From Gleimia hominis (GTDB taxonomy: Bacteria; Actinomycetota; Actinomycetes; Actinomycetales; Actinomycetaceae), in NCBI RefSeq assembly GCF_002871945.2, contig NZ_CP126963.1, positions 434,001 through 498,000 on the forward strand: a stretch of 64,000 nucleotides of DNA, in the 5' to 3' direction. A program made the translations under genes and the position numbers. Each line of letters begins with the position of its first letter. The stretch's first letter is position 1. Under the pieces are notes generated by a model. That model saw only the letters and a list, made by a program, of their open reading frames with translations. It made no database searches and was not told the DNA's origin. Of the stretch, positions 8,989-17,805 are shown one piece after another.

Positions 8989-9828
8989 ATGGGATACTAT
9001 GTATACGCTCTGATGGATCCCAACCGGACTGCAAGCAGCCCGAACGGTGAATGTTTCTACACCGGCGTTTTTGAGCTTGGTACCACCTGCGAAGACCTAA
9101 TCGCCGCAGCCACCCAGAGCAGCGATGAAGTTAGAACCCGTGTTAAAACCTTAGATTCCCAAGGTCTACGCCCTGAAGTTCACCGCGTCTACTATAAGTT
9201 GGACCGCGTCCCTCAAGAAAAGGAAGCGGCAGATTCAATCCGGATCGAATTCCAAAATGCGTTGCTATCTGGAACTGTTTCCGACCACTTTGAACTCACC
9301 CGACTGATACCGACTCGCAACGTCAAGTGTGTGAGTATTCCTGGAAACATTAATGCGTACGTCGTGTCACTTGGTCCGGCGCGGCGTTGCAAAGAGGTGG
9401 AGAATGCGGTTGAGGTTCCAGCGGACGTTCAGGTGAGTAACCTTGCTTCAGGTTGGTGGCCTTTTGACCGCACCACTACAGCAGTGATCCAAGAAACCCT
9501 TGAGCAGCGAACCCCCGTGTATCTGATAACTATTGCCAGCACAGCAGAAGATGGAGCGAACCTGGTGGTGCGCGTGTTTGACGTGTGCTCTTTGGAATGG
9601 GGATTGAGCCCCATGGGGACGGGGCGCGCACGGTTTCGTGACCTGAGGGCGGGAACGTCGGATGAGCTGCGGCGGCTACGTACCCAGTTGGAGAACGCGC
9701 AGCTGTGCGTGGATGGGCGGGCCATGTCGGCGAACAAGTTCACTTTACCGCGCGTGTTGAAAGCACATGGGCTCACCGCTTTCCGCGCTACGTTCGGACC
9801 TGCATTCAAAGAGCTCGAGAACCTCTGA
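8989..9828 (+). CDS. Uncharacterised protein with a divergent GIY-YIG-like N-terminus
   Basis: I do not recognise this 279-residue protein as a named family. Its N-terminus (GYYVYALMDP, then CFYTG at about residues 22-26) follows the pattern of the LEM-3/COG3680 type of GIY-YIG nuclease domain (YVY-LIDP...PFYVGKG). The basic loop expected after the second motif is replaced by VFELG. A possible catalytic Glu lies in QEKEAADSIRIEF (about residues 76-88). The C-terminal 190 residues show no motif I can name. No signal peptide or membrane segment is visible. It is monocistronic, lies between rpmF and ettA, and ends near a strong hairpin. It may be an inactivated nuclease fold used for binding. 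Confidence 0.7.
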   Translation: MGYYVYALMDPNRTASSPNGECFYTGVFELGTTCEDLIAAATQSSDEVRTRVKTLDSQGLRPEVHRVYYKLDRVPQEKEAADSIRIEFQNALLSGTVSDHFELTRLIPTRNVKCVSIPGNINAYVVSLGPARRCKEVENAVEVPADVQVSNLASGWWPFDRTTTAVIQETLEQRTPVYLITIASTAEDGANLVVRVFDVCSLEWGLSPMGTGRARFRDLRAGTSDELRRLRTQLENAQLCVDGRAMSANKFTLPRVLKAHGLTAFRATFGPAFKELENL

Positions 9829-9954
9829 AGCCGAGAAAGCATTTACAGCATAGACAACTTGTGATGCCTCGAGAATTTGTAAAGTTCGAGCACTTGTAAA
9901 GCGTGGCATCTACCGTTTTGTACCTACCGTTTTTGGTTGGTTGGCGCATAAGCA

Positions 9955-9989
9955 ATGCTGGTGCACCCGCATGAGCGGGGCACCAGCAT
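9955..9989. terminator. Long hairpin between convergent genes
   Basis: A 10-bp outer stem (ATGCTGGTGC with GCACCAGCAT) and a 5-bp inner stem (CCCGC with GCGGG) around an ATGA loop lie between the unknown gene and the convergent ettA. The symmetry would let it act in both directions. Confidence 0.7.
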
Positions 9990-10019
9990 GTTGTTAACCG
10001 ACTGGTAGGTGGGCGATTC

Positions 10020-11702
10020 TTAGTCGCGTTTTAACCTGCGGTGGGTCACGCGGTGTGGCCGCGCGGCCTCTTCACCTAGGCGTTCCACCTTGTTCTTCTC
10101 GTAGCTTTCGAAGTTACCTTCGAACCAGTACCATTGCGCGGGGTTTTCTTCCGTGCCTTCCCAAGCCAGGATGTGGGTGGCGACACGGTCAAGGAACCAC
10201 CTATCGTGAGTTACCACGACGGCGCAACCGGGGAAGTTCTCTAACGCGTTCTCTAACGAGCTGAGCGTCTCCACGTCTAGGTCGTTCGTTGGTTCGTCGA
10301 GCAGTAACAGGTTCCCACCTTGTTTGAGGGTTAGCGCGAGGTTCAGGCGGTTGCGTTCACCACCTGAGAGGACCCCCGCGGGTTTCTGCTGGTCCGCACC
10401 TTTGAAACCGAACGCTGAAACGTAGGCTCGGGAGGGCATCTCTACGTTCCCAACTTCGATGTAGTCCATGCCGTCGGAAACTACTTCCCACAGGGTTTTA
10501 TCCGGGTCAATCCCCGCGCGGTTTTGGTCTACGTAAGAGATCTTTACGGTTTCACCCACTTTCAGATCTCCACCGTCCAGTGGTTCGAGGCCCACGATGG
10601 TTTTGAACAGTGTGGTCTTACCAACCCCGTTGGGGCCGATCACACCGACGATGCCGTTGCGTGGAAGAGAGAACGACAGGTCGTCAATGAGCACTCGATC
10701 GCCGAAACCTTTACGCAGGTTCCTTGCCTCAATCACCACGTTTCCAAGCCGTGGACCCGGTGGGATCTGAATCTCGTCAAAGTCGAGCTTGCGGGTCCGC
10801 TCGGCCTCTTCCGCCATCTCTTCGTAGCGAGCCAAACGGGCTTTAGACTTCGCCTGCCGCCCTTTCGCGTTGGTGCGCACCCACTCCAGTTCATCTTTCA
10901 AACGCTTCGCAAGTTTGGCGTCCTTCTTGCCTTGCACGTTGAGTCGTTCACGTTTCTTCTCTAGGTACGTGGTGTAGTTACCTTCGTACGGGTAGAGGCG
11001 GCCGCGGTCGACTTCCGCGATCCACTCCGCCACGTGGTCCAAGAAGTAGCGGTCGTGGGTAATGGCAATGACCGCACCCGGGTAGGTTTGCAAGTGTTTT
11101 TCTAGCCACAGCACCGATTCCGCGTCCAAGTGGTTGGTGGGCTCGTCGAGCAGCAGCAAGTCGGGCTGTTCCAGCAGTAGCCGGCACAGTGCGACGCGGC
11201 GGCGTTCACCACCGGAAAGCACTTTCACATCGGCATCCCCAGGTGGGCACCGCAGAGCGTCCATCGCCTGCTCCAGTTGAGAATCCAGATCCCAACCATT
11301 CACCGCATCAATTTCGGACTGCAGTTTTCCCATTTCTTCCATGAGGGCATCGAAGTCAGCGTCTGGATCACCCATCTGCTCGGAGACCTCATTGAACCGT
11401 TTCAGCTGCTTAACTGTGTCCCACACGCCCAACTGCACGTTTTCTAACACAGTTTTGTCTTCGTCAAGTGGGGGTTCTTGCTGCAAGATCCCAACGCTGT
11501 AACCCGGGGTGAGCCGAGCCTCACCGTTGGAGGGGGTATCTAGACCCGCCATGATCTTCAGAATAGAACTCTTACCCGCGCCGTTGGGCCCTACCATGCC
11601 TATTTTTGCGCCCGGCAGGAAAGCCATCGTCACGTTATCCAAAATAACTTTGTCCCCGTGACGTTTTGACGCCCCAACCATTGAGTAGATGTATTCAGCC
11701 AC
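10020..11702 (-). CDS. ettA: Energy-dependent translational throttle protein EttA (ABC-F ATPase)
   Basis: Cytosolic ABC-F ATPase that binds the ribosomal E site and gates entry into elongation according to energy state. The 560 residues carry two complete nucleotide-binding domains: Walker A GPNGAGKS in the first and GPNGVGKT in the second, LSGGERRR and LSGGERNR signatures, and LLLDEPTN Walker B motifs. A charged linker rich in Lys/Arg separates the two halves. There are no membrane segments. The GTG start at 11702 has AGGAG four bases upstream. Length and the WIAEVDRG and EGNYTTYLEKK regions fit EttA best among ABC-F types. Confidence 0.95.
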   Translation of the reverse strand: MAEYIYSMVGASKRHGDKVILDNVTMAFLPGAKIGMVGPNGAGKSSILKIMAGLDTPSNGEARLTPGYSVGILQQEPPLDEDKTVLENVQLGVWDTVKQLKRFNEVSEQMGDPDADFDALMEEMGKLQSEIDAVNGWDLDSQLEQAMDALRCPPGDADVKVLSGGERRRVALCRLLLEQPDLLLLDEPTNHLDAESVLWLEKHLQTYPGAVIAITHDRYFLDHVAEWIAEVDRGRLYPYEGNYTTYLEKKRERLNVQGKKDAKLAKRLKDELEWVRTNAKGRQAKSKARLARYEEMAEEAERTRKLDFDEIQIPPGPRLGNVVIEARNLRKGFGDRVLIDDLSFSLPRNGIVGVIGPNGVGKTTLFKTIVGLEPLDGGDLKVGETVKISYVDQNRAGIDPDKTLWEVVSDGMDYIEVGNVEMPSRAYVSAFGFKGADQQKPAGVLSGGERNRLNLALTLKQGGNLLLLDEPTNDLDVETLSSLENALENFPGCAVVVTHDRWFLDRVATHILAWEGTEENPAQWYWFEGNFESYEKNKVERLGEEAARPHRVTHRRLKRD

Positions 11703-11783
11703 TGCGCTCCTAAAAAGTAGTCTTTCAGTGTTTTACCGCTCTACAGTCTACTCAATGGGTGGGGAAGTAGGCGACAATGCGCA

Positions 11784-12350
11784 TTAACTCACCAGGGCTG
11801 ATTCTTCCTCTCCAACACCTAACGGATCTGCTTGCGCTTCATCCGTCTTTGGATGCTCAACCTCGTTCACGTTAGTGTCCACGGTGGGCATTTTATCGCG
11901 TTGAACCCGCATCGGTTTAGCATAGTTTGAAACCCCGTACGCTAAGTCGTGTCCAACAGTTGAGGCGTTAATAACTAACTCCGTGTTCTTCTTCTGACTC
12001 GCCTCGTCTTCCCACTCGTTTATTGACAGCCGGCCCGTGGTAATAATCGGGTCGCCCTTCTTAACTGAGTGGGCTGCATTTTGTGCCAGTTGGTTCCACA
12101 TTTTCACGGAGTACCAAGTGGTATCCATGTCGTGCCACGTGCCGGCCTCATCTCTACCTCGGCGCGTGACAGCGAGCCGGAAACGGCCCATCGTGGCACC
12201 CGAATCGAGGTAGTAAAGATCGACTGGACCGCCGGCGCGGCCACGGATAGTCACATTCACAGTGCCCGAACCTGACGCACGGATGCGGCCCTGCACCGGC
12301 ATTTCCACTTGCTGCTTGTCACTTTTCTTTGATACTTCGTTGTTGCTCAC
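11784..12350 (-). CDS. Single-stranded-DNA-binding protein-like (second SSB)
   Basis: OB-fold protein predicted to bind single-stranded DNA. I choose the GTG at 12350 because AGGAG lies eight bases upstream; the GTG at 12359 overlaps that site. The 188 residues contain the SSB core FRLAVTRRGRD, then TTWYSVKMWNQLAQNAAHSVKKGDPI, followed by a polar tail from about residue 130. The tail does not end in the acidic DDDIPF-like tip, so it probably does not recruit SSB partner proteins in the standard way. It is separate from the rpsF-ssb-rpsR arrangement expected for the main SSB, which suggests a specialised role such as competence; comEA/comEC lie elsewhere in this window. Confidence 0.85.
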   Translation of the reverse strand: MSNNEVSKKSDKQQVEMPVQGRIRASGSGTVNVTIRGRAGGPVDLYYLDSGATMGRFRLAVTRRGRDEAGTWHDMDTTWYSVKMWNQLAQNAAHSVKKGDPIITTGRLSINEWEDEASQKKNTELVINASTVGHDLAYGVSNYAKPMRVQRDKMPTVDTNVNEVEHPKTDEAQADPLGVGEEESALVS

Positions 12351-12564
12351 GGTGTCCACTCCTAAAACTTTTAACCATGAATCTCGTTATTGGACACCAC
12401 TAATACTGGCAACGCGGATGCTCGTAGAAAACCACAGTCCAGCCTCGTTGTGGAAACTCTAGTGTGAGGCGAGGTTGTGGAAAAAACCCATCCACATCCC
12501 GCAGAGGACCTGAAGGCCGGAGGGACCCCACTGTTCGGGAAGACTTCCCAGCCGAAAAATCTCG
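12351..12564. other. Gap between ssb-like gene and repeat array
   Basis: No ORF here looks coding. Two similar stretches, CCTCGTTGTGGAAA and GCGAGGTTGTGGAAA, occur near 12450 and 12470. No RNA gene or clear promoter was seen. The rest of the gap up to orn is the repeat array. Confidence 0.5.
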
Positions 12565-12670
12565 CTGCCTAGGAAAGGCCGATCAGTTGGATAGGGCTCG
12601 CTAGCTGGAAACGCCGATCCGCCGGAACGAGCTTTCTAGCTGGGAAAGGCCGATCCGCCGGGACGAGCTT
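12565..12670. repeat. 35-36-bp imperfect tandem repeat abutting the orn stop codon
   Basis: Three units share AAAGGCCGATCCGCCGG-like cores and end in GACGAGCTT or similar. The two best copies are 12600-12634 and 12635-12670; a weaker copy begins near 12565. The last copy runs into the orn stop codon (12669-12671 on the minus strand), so the array lies immediately 3' of orn. Confidence 0.8.
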
Positions 12671-13292
12671 ACTGGTCGGTGCGGGTAATTCCCAACGCTT
12701 CCACTTCGCGCGCAACCTCTCGGCACTGCTCGCGTGTGGGGCCCTCATCGCGAGGGAACAAAACGCGGCGGTAGTACTCCAACTCTTGGATGGACTCGCG
12801 GATGTCAGCAAGCGCGCGGTGTCCCCCGTGTTTTTCCGGTGCCTCTTCAAAAGTACGGTGGAACCAGCGTTTCGCCAGTTCCTTCAACGAAGACACGTCA
12901 ACAACGCGGTAGTGGAGGTGGTCTATTACTTCCGGCATGTCGCGTTCTAGGAACATCTTGTCGGTCCCAATCGTGTTGCCGGCAAGCAATCCCTTACCCT
13001 TGCGGGGCACAAACCGTTTAATATATTGCAGCACCTGCGCTTGCGCCTGCTCCATATCAATGCCGTCAGCAAGATCCTCAAGCAAACCCGACGAAGTGTG
13101 CATCTTCCGCACAAAATCTCCCATGTGGTCCAGTGCGGCATCCGACGGTTTAATGAGTACGTCAATCCCCGGATCCACAATGTTGAGTTGCGAATCCGTC
13201 ACCACTACCGCCACCTCAATGAGCGCATCGTGCTCCAGGTCGAGGCCGGTCATTTCACAGTCAATCCATACCAAGGGTTTGTCAATACTCAT
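12669..13292 (-). CDS. orn: Oligoribonuclease
   Basis: DEDDh 3'-5' exoribonuclease that degrades 2-5 nucleotide RNAs, including pGpG from cyclic-di-GMP turnover. The 207 residues begin with the first exonuclease motif WIDCEMTGLD, with catalytic Asp11 and Glu13. The later LAGNTIGTDKMFLERDMP and HRALADIRESI segments supply the remaining Asp and His residues. The length matches bacterial Orn. It is followed on the minus strand by a tandem repeat. The tRNA-Arg gene lies upstream on the opposite strand. Confidence 0.96.
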   Translation of the reverse strand: MSIDKPLVWIDCEMTGLDLEHDALIEVAVVVTDSQLNIVDPGIDVLIKPSDAALDHMGDFVRKMHTSSGLLEDLADGIDMEQAQAQVLQYIKRFVPRKGKGLLAGNTIGTDKMFLERDMPEVIDHLHYRVVDVSSLKELAKRWFHRTFEEAPEKHGGHRALADIRESIQELEYYRRVLFPRDEGPTREQCREVAREVEALGITRTDQ

Positions 13293-13453
13293 AACTACCA
13301 GCTTAGACCAAAAAACAGCTCGGCTAAGAGCTGCATAAAAGCACGACGAATTGGAGCTTTAGCGCGTGAATAAGCCCGCATTCGGCACCGCACACGGGCG
13401 TGGCAGGCAGAATTCGGTGATTATGCCCGGTTTACTCTAAGCTTGTTCTGAGT

Positions 13454-13526
13454 GCCTCCGTAGCTCAGGGGATAGAGCAGACGCCTTCTAAGCGTTTGGT
13501 CGCGGGTTCGAATCCTGCCGGGGGCG
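13454..13526 (+). tRNA. tRNA-Arg (anticodon TCT)
   Basis: All arms fold: acceptor GCCTCCG with CGGGGGC, D-stem GCTC/GAGC, anticodon stem with loop CTTCTAA (anticodon TCT, reading AGA), and T-loop TTCGAAT. Discriminator G at 13526. The CCA end is not encoded. Confidence 0.95.
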
Positions 13527-13625
13527 CAACTACGAAACCGGCGCACTACGAAAGACTCGCCACCACGAATGCAACTCCGAAACCGGCGCACCACAAAGGC
13601 CGCGCTACCACGAATGCCACTGCGG
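13526..13625. repeat. 45-bp tandem repeat directly after tRNA-Arg
   Basis: GCAACTACGAAACCGGCGCAC at the start of unit one (13526) returns as GCAACTCCGAAACCGGCGCAC at 13571, and CACCACGAATG returns as TACCACGAATG, all with a 45-base period. About 2.2 copies fill the gap between the tRNA and the tesB stop. Confidence 0.8.
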
Positions 13626-13641
13626 AACCTGAGTGTGCCCG

Positions 13642-14595
13642 CTAGTGCGCCGGCGGGACATTGAACTCAAAGTGTGATTTCTCACCCGGTTTAGGTTCCA
13701 GCACCCGCATCATGGCTTCTTGCATCACTTCAGCCACCAGCACGCCCTCACGCGTAAACACACGCATGGACCCCATTGCCCGGTTCGAACACGTTGAGGG
13801 GCAATTCTGATCGAGGAGCAACCAGTCGTTAATATCAAAATCGCGATGAAACCACATCGCGTGGTCCAACGAGGCGAGCATCAAACCGGGGGAGAGCCAC
13901 GACAGTCCACGCGAACGCAACGCCGGTTCCATAATGAACTGATCCAGCACGTACGCCAGCAAAATCCGCCCAACCAGTGGCGTCGCATTCGGAATCGGCA
14001 CCCGCGGTTTAATCCACACCTGCTGCGACGAGGCGATCTTCGGTTCTTTATGCATGTACAGCGAATCCTGCACGTGACGCGATTCGAAAGCAACCGTATT
14101 CCCCAAGTACTTCCCAACCGGATTGTTCATCGTGCGGAAATACTCCAGCGCAGACATTAACTTCTCTGGTTCAGGCACATCCGGCATGGGAGCAGAATAA
14201 TCCGGACCGTCCTCCCGGATATGGAAGTTTGCTAGCAGCGTGAGGATATCGCGGCCCTCCTGCCTCGCAACCGCTGTGCGGGAAGAAAACGACCGGCCGT
14301 CACGCACCCGATCCGCCTCAATGTCTATCGGCTTGTGCGGATCTCCACCCACAAGGAAATACGCGTGCAGCGAATGTGGCAGGCGCTCCAGTGGTTCATC
14401 CAGCGTAGAGCAGGCAGCAATCAGCGCCTGTGCCACCACTTGACCGCCATAAATGCGTCCCATCTGCGGCAGGGACTGGGCGCGGAAAGTGTCTGCACCA
14501 AGCGGCTGGATAGCTAGAGAACGCAAGACAGCGGCGATTGGTTCATCATCTACTTGCGGAATCTGAATAATAGTCACACGCCCATTGTCTTGCAT
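13642..14595 (-). CDS. tesB: Acyl-CoA thioesterase II
   Basis: Double hot-dog thioesterase that hydrolyses acyl-CoA to free acid and CoA. The 317 residues fit TesB length. The first hot-dog has GRIYGGQVVAQAL near residue 46 and HSLHAYFLVGGD; the second has LASLDHAMWFHRDFD and the conserved SNRAMGSMRVFTREG segment near the C-terminus. The start codon is uncertain because the closest purine-rich site (AGAGGTG) is 14 bases away; a GTG six codons in is an alternative. It is single, with a tRNA downstream on the other strand and a divergent PTS gene upstream. Confidence 0.92.
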   Translation of the reverse strand: MQDNGRVTIIQIPQVDDEPIAAVLRSLAIQPLGADTFRAQSLPQMGRIYGGQVVAQALIAACSTLDEPLERLPHSLHAYFLVGGDPHKPIDIEADRVRDGRSFSSRTAVARQEGRDILTLLANFHIREDGPDYSAPMPDVPEPEKLMSALEYFRTMNNPVGKYLGNTVAFESRHVQDSLYMHKEPKIASSQQVWIKPRVPIPNATPLVGRILLAYVLDQFIMEPALRSRGLSWLSPGLMLASLDHAMWFHRDFDINDWLLLDQNCPSTCSNRAMGSMRVFTREGVLVAEVMQEAMMRVLEPKPGEKSHFEFNVPPAH

Positions 14596-14760
14596 TTCAC
14601 GAACAAATACACCTCTAAAGCAACAGCGTCCGCAAGTAACCGTTAGTCAAAAGCGGTGGAAACAGGTTCACATTAACGCTGCAAGCAAAAAAGTGGTCTA
14701 TTATACAATCGGCCCCAAAGGTACTAATATGCGATAAGGGTCACAATGAAGGGAGTGTTG

Positions 14761-15027
14761 ATGGGAGTCCTTGATCCACACCAATTAGTCACCGCACTGG
14801 GCGATTGGGGCAACATAGCAGAAGTTGAACCGTGTTCTCTACGCATCCGCGTGCAGGTTAAAGACCCGCATAAAGTAGACGAACAGGCGATTCGCAACCT
14901 CAACCCTCTCGCAGTCGTGCAATCAGGCTCCTACGTGCAGATAGTGACCGGGCCGGACGCGGACGTGACGGCGAAACGCATGCGGGAAGCGTGGGAATCC
15001 TCAAACCCAGAAGCGCTCAAAGAATAA
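14761..15027 (+). CDS. Stand-alone PTS EIIB domain protein (glucose-family)
   Basis: 88-residue protein matching the EIIB domain of the glucose/N-acetylglucosamine PTS superfamily. The phosphocysteine position is Cys25 in EVEPCSLRIRV, aligned with the CaTRLR motif. The VVQSGSYVQIVTGPDA segment matches the conserved end of the domain. I choose ATG 14761 because AAGGGAG lies six bases upstream; an ATG at 14746 gives five more residues. It has no EIIC or EIIA in cis and sits 81 bases before malQ on the same strand, which suggests a shared transcript. It may be a partner of an EIIC elsewhere or a regulatory phosphocarrier. Confidence 0.8.
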   Translation: MGVLDPHQLVTALGDWGNIAEVEPCSLRIRVQVKDPHKVDEQAIRNLNPLAVVQSGSYVQIVTGPDADVTAKRMREAWESSNPEALKE

Positions 15028-15108
15028 ACAAAAACCGCAATCGCGGCTGCTTCCCATAGAATAAGAACCACCGCGAGTAGTTCCCAACCAGTTAGCAATG
15101 GAGTAACG

Positions 15109-17262
15109 ATGACCCATCTGCCTCCCCCCGACCTATTTCCCGAGAATCTAAGCGAACTAGCCAACCGATTAGGGGTATCCACAAAGTTCTGGAGCTGGCA
15201 CGGTCAACTAAAAGACGTGCACCCACTATCGCTCGTGAAAGTACTGCAATCGCTGGGGGAGAACCTCCCGGACATGCCCTCGAGTCAAGACATAGACGCG
15301 CTCCTAACAGCTCACGAACAAGACGAATGGCGTCACACTTTGCCAGTGTGCACAGTCAAACGCCAAGGGGATTGGCAGGAGCTACGCGTACACGTACCCG
15401 ACGGTTCCGCAGTTACCGTTGAGGTCGAGTTGGAAGACGGTACCGTGCACCCAGTGCCTCAAATTGAAAACTGGGAACCGCCAAGAGAAGTTGACGGAGT
15501 CCTCACCGGGCGCGCCGGATTTGCGTTAGAACAATGGCTGCCACTGGGCTACCACACACTCCGGGCCCACCGGGAAGACGGGCAAGTAATAAACGCCCAC
15601 CTAATTGCGGTGCCGCCCAGTTTGCAAAGCGAACTGTTTGAAGACAACGCGCGCTACTGGGGTCTGTCGTCGCAACTTTACTCAATCCGAGCGAAACAAT
15701 CGTGGGGGATGGGTGACACCGCAGTTCTAACCGAACTTTCCGAACATTTTGCACAGAAAGGAGCAGACTTCCACCTCATAAATCCGCTCCACTCTGGTGC
15801 GCCCGTGCTCCCCATCGAACCGTCGCCCTACCTACCGACTTCACGGCGGTTCAACGACCCCATCTATATTCACCCCCAGTCAATCCCCGAGTACGACTCT
15901 TTGTCCCCCATGGAGAAGCTCGATGTTGAACAACATCACCGGGCGTCACTCGTGGACGACTCGGACTCCGTTGGGCTGATCAACCGCGACCAAGTGTGGT
16001 CCACAAAGGATGCGGCGCTGCGCGTCATCTACCGCCACCCCCTCAGCAGTGAACGGCAGCAACAGTTCGACGCCTTCATCGCTGCAGGTGGGACACCGCT
16101 GCGAAACTTCGCGCTCTGGTGCGCCCTCGTATCCGAATTCGGTGGAATCGAACTACCCGAAAAATACCACTCAGCAAACACCGCGGTAAGCCAACAGTAT
16201 GCGCGTGAACACGAACCCCAGATCCGCTATTTCATGTGGCTGCAATGGGTGCTGAACGAACAGCTCACGAATGCGCAAACGCGCATGCGCCGCGCGGGGA
16301 TGCGCATCGGTCTGATGGCGGACCTCGCGGTGGGCGTACACCCACTGGGCGCAGACGTGTGGGCAGACCCAGCAGTGTACGCCAGCGGCATGACTGTAGG
16401 CGCACCCCCGGACATGTATTCCCAACAGGGGCAAGACTGGTCCCAACCACCGTGGAACCCACGCGTGCTCGCCAAACGCGGCTACGCACCACTGCGCGAC
16501 ATGATTCGGGCCACCTTATCGCACGGTGGGGCCGTGCGGATCGACCACATTCTTGGCCTGTTCCGCCTCTGGTGGATTCCCACGGGAATGGACGCCCACC
16601 ACGGCACTTACGTGCAATACGATCACGAAGCAATGGTGGGTGTGCTTTTGCTTGAGGCACAACGCGCCGGCGCTGTGATCATTGGGGAAGACTTGGGAAC
16701 AGTGGAACCGTGGGTGCGCGGTTACTTAAATGAGCGCGGAATCTTCGGAACCTCAATCTTGTGGTTCGAAAAAGAAGATGATGACACCCCGCTCCACGCC
16801 GACCACTATCGAGAACGCGCCCTAGTAGCCGTGAACACACACGACCTCCCACCCACCGCCGGTTACCTGAGGGGGGTGCAAACTGATTTGCGTCACGAGC
16901 TCGGTTTGCTGGTGGAACCGCTTGAACACGTGCGTGCGCACGACGACGAGGAACGTTTAGCTATGGTAAACCGCCTGGTGGAGTACGGTTTGCTAAGTGA
17001 AGAGGAGCGCGGAAACGAAACCGCAGTAATCAACGCGCTCTACGCGTATATTACGCGCACCCCCGCTCATTTACTGGCTGTGTCCACCGTAGACATCGTG
17101 GCAGATACGCAACCGCAGAACCTGCCGGGCACTCACCGGCAGTACCCGAACTGGTGCGTGCCGCTCGCGGACGCGAAGGGACGAGAAGTAACTTTGGAAC
17201 GGCTCCTAGCCTGGCCCGTTGACGACCTTTGTTCGCTCATGAACCGCGGGGTGAGCCGCTGA
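15109..17262 (+). CDS. malQ: 4-alpha-glucanotransferase (amylomaltase)
   Basis: GH77 enzyme that transfers maltosyl and longer glucan chains between maltodextrins, releasing glucose; cytosolic. The 717 residues include an N-terminal extension of about 150 residues typical of actinobacterial MalQ, then the GH77 barrel. Catalytic features: nucleophile Asp479 in VRIDHILG, acid/base Glu527 in IGEDLGT, and Asp579 in NTHDLPP; the MADLAVGVHPLGADVW segment precedes them. Start ATG 15109 follows an ATGGAG site. With PTS EIIA/EIIB genes on both sides and a broken GH13 gene at 3-4 kb, the region points to alpha-glucan use. Confidence 0.96.
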   Translation: MTHLPPPDLFPENLSELANRLGVSTKFWSWHGQLKDVHPLSLVKVLQSLGENLPDMPSSQDIDALLTAHEQDEWRHTLPVCTVKRQGDWQELRVHVPDGSAVTVEVELEDGTVHPVPQIENWEPPREVDGVLTGRAGFALEQWLPLGYHTLRAHREDGQVINAHLIAVPPSLQSELFEDNARYWGLSSQLYSIRAKQSWGMGDTAVLTELSEHFAQKGADFHLINPLHSGAPVLPIEPSPYLPTSRRFNDPIYIHPQSIPEYDSLSPMEKLDVEQHHRASLVDDSDSVGLINRDQVWSTKDAALRVIYRHPLSSERQQQFDAFIAAGGTPLRNFALWCALVSEFGGIELPEKYHSANTAVSQQYAREHEPQIRYFMWLQWVLNEQLTNAQTRMRRAGMRIGLMADLAVGVHPLGADVWADPAVYASGMTVGAPPDMYSQQGQDWSQPPWNPRVLAKRGYAPLRDMIRATLSHGGAVRIDHILGLFRLWWIPTGMDAHHGTYVQYDHEAMVGVLLLEAQRAGAVIIGEDLGTVEPWVRGYLNERGIFGTSILWFEKEDDDTPLHADHYRERALVAVNTHDLPPTAGYLRGVQTDLRHELGLLVEPLEHVRAHDDEERLAMVNRLVEYGLLSEEERGNETAVINALYAYITRTPAHLLAVSTVDIVADTQPQNLPGTHRQYPNWCVPLADAKGREVTLERLLAWPVDDLCSLMNRGVSR

Positions 17263-17279
17263 GGCGCGGATCTTCGAAT

Positions 17280-17309
17280 GCTGGCTAGCGCAGGTAACTG
17301 CCGGCCAGC
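17280..17309. terminator. Hairpin between malQ and the convergent EIIA gene
   Basis: GCTGGC at 17280-17285 pairs with GCCAGC at 17304-17309, with an inner GCAG-GTAA-CTGC stem-loop. There is no T tract. It lies between two convergent stop codons, where a two-way terminator would be expected. Confidence 0.45.
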
Positions 17310-17334
17310 AGCTGCACACCAGGGGGCGTCGCGG

Positions 17335-17805
17335 TTACGCGGATTCGCCGTTTTGGAGCTGGAACAGCAGGTCGCGGCTTTGGATCTCAGTGCCGATCGT
17401 GCTGCTCATCTGAATCATTGATTCAGGTAGGTCACAGGCAATCACGGACACGGACGTGGATAGGTGATGGGCTTTTGCAACAGAACTGTCCCAACGGATC
17501 ACCGCATCCCCAGCTTCAACCACATCACCTTCCGTGCGCAGCACTTCAAATCCCTCGCCGCGCAGCTTAACCGTGTCAATCCCCAAGTGGCATAACACGC
17601 CAACCCCAGCGGCGGTAAAAATAATGAACGCATGCGGATGCACTTTCAACAGTTTCCCTGAAACCGGTGCGCACACCTCGTGCATACGCGTTTCTACGGG
17701 GCGAACCGCGCAGCCAGCGCCTACAATCCCACCTGCCAGAACCGGATCCTCAACGTCTTTCAGCGCGATCGTAGTTCCGGACAGGGGAGAGTAGATGTCT
17801 ATCAT
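17335..17805 (-). CDS. PTS EIIA component, glucose type (Crr-like)
   Basis: 156-residue soluble EIIA of the glucose superfamily, which passes phosphate from HPr to EIIB. The phosphorylated histidine is His73 in VLCHLGIDTVKL, and the supporting histidine is His58 in HPHAF. Residue 72 is Cys, where family members usually have Val. The final segments (GDAVIRWD, SVSVIACDLPES) match the beta-sandwich end. It overlaps the upstream EIIB gene by an ATGA, so the two are translationally coupled. No EIIC is present, so the membrane partner must be encoded elsewhere. Confidence 0.92.
   Translation of the reverse strand: MIDIYSPLSGTTIALKDVEDPVLAGGIVGAGCAVRPVETRMHEVCAPVSGKLLKVHPHAFIIFTAAGVGVLCHLGIDTVKLRGEGFEVLRTEGDVVEAGDAVIRWDSSVAKAHHLSTSVSVIACDLPESMIQMSSTIGTEIQSRDLLFQLQNGESA

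Noticed and set aside
13526..13625. Attachment site of a mobile element at tRNA-Arg
   Set aside because: No integrase, no second copy of the tRNA 3' end and no foreign gene content nearby.
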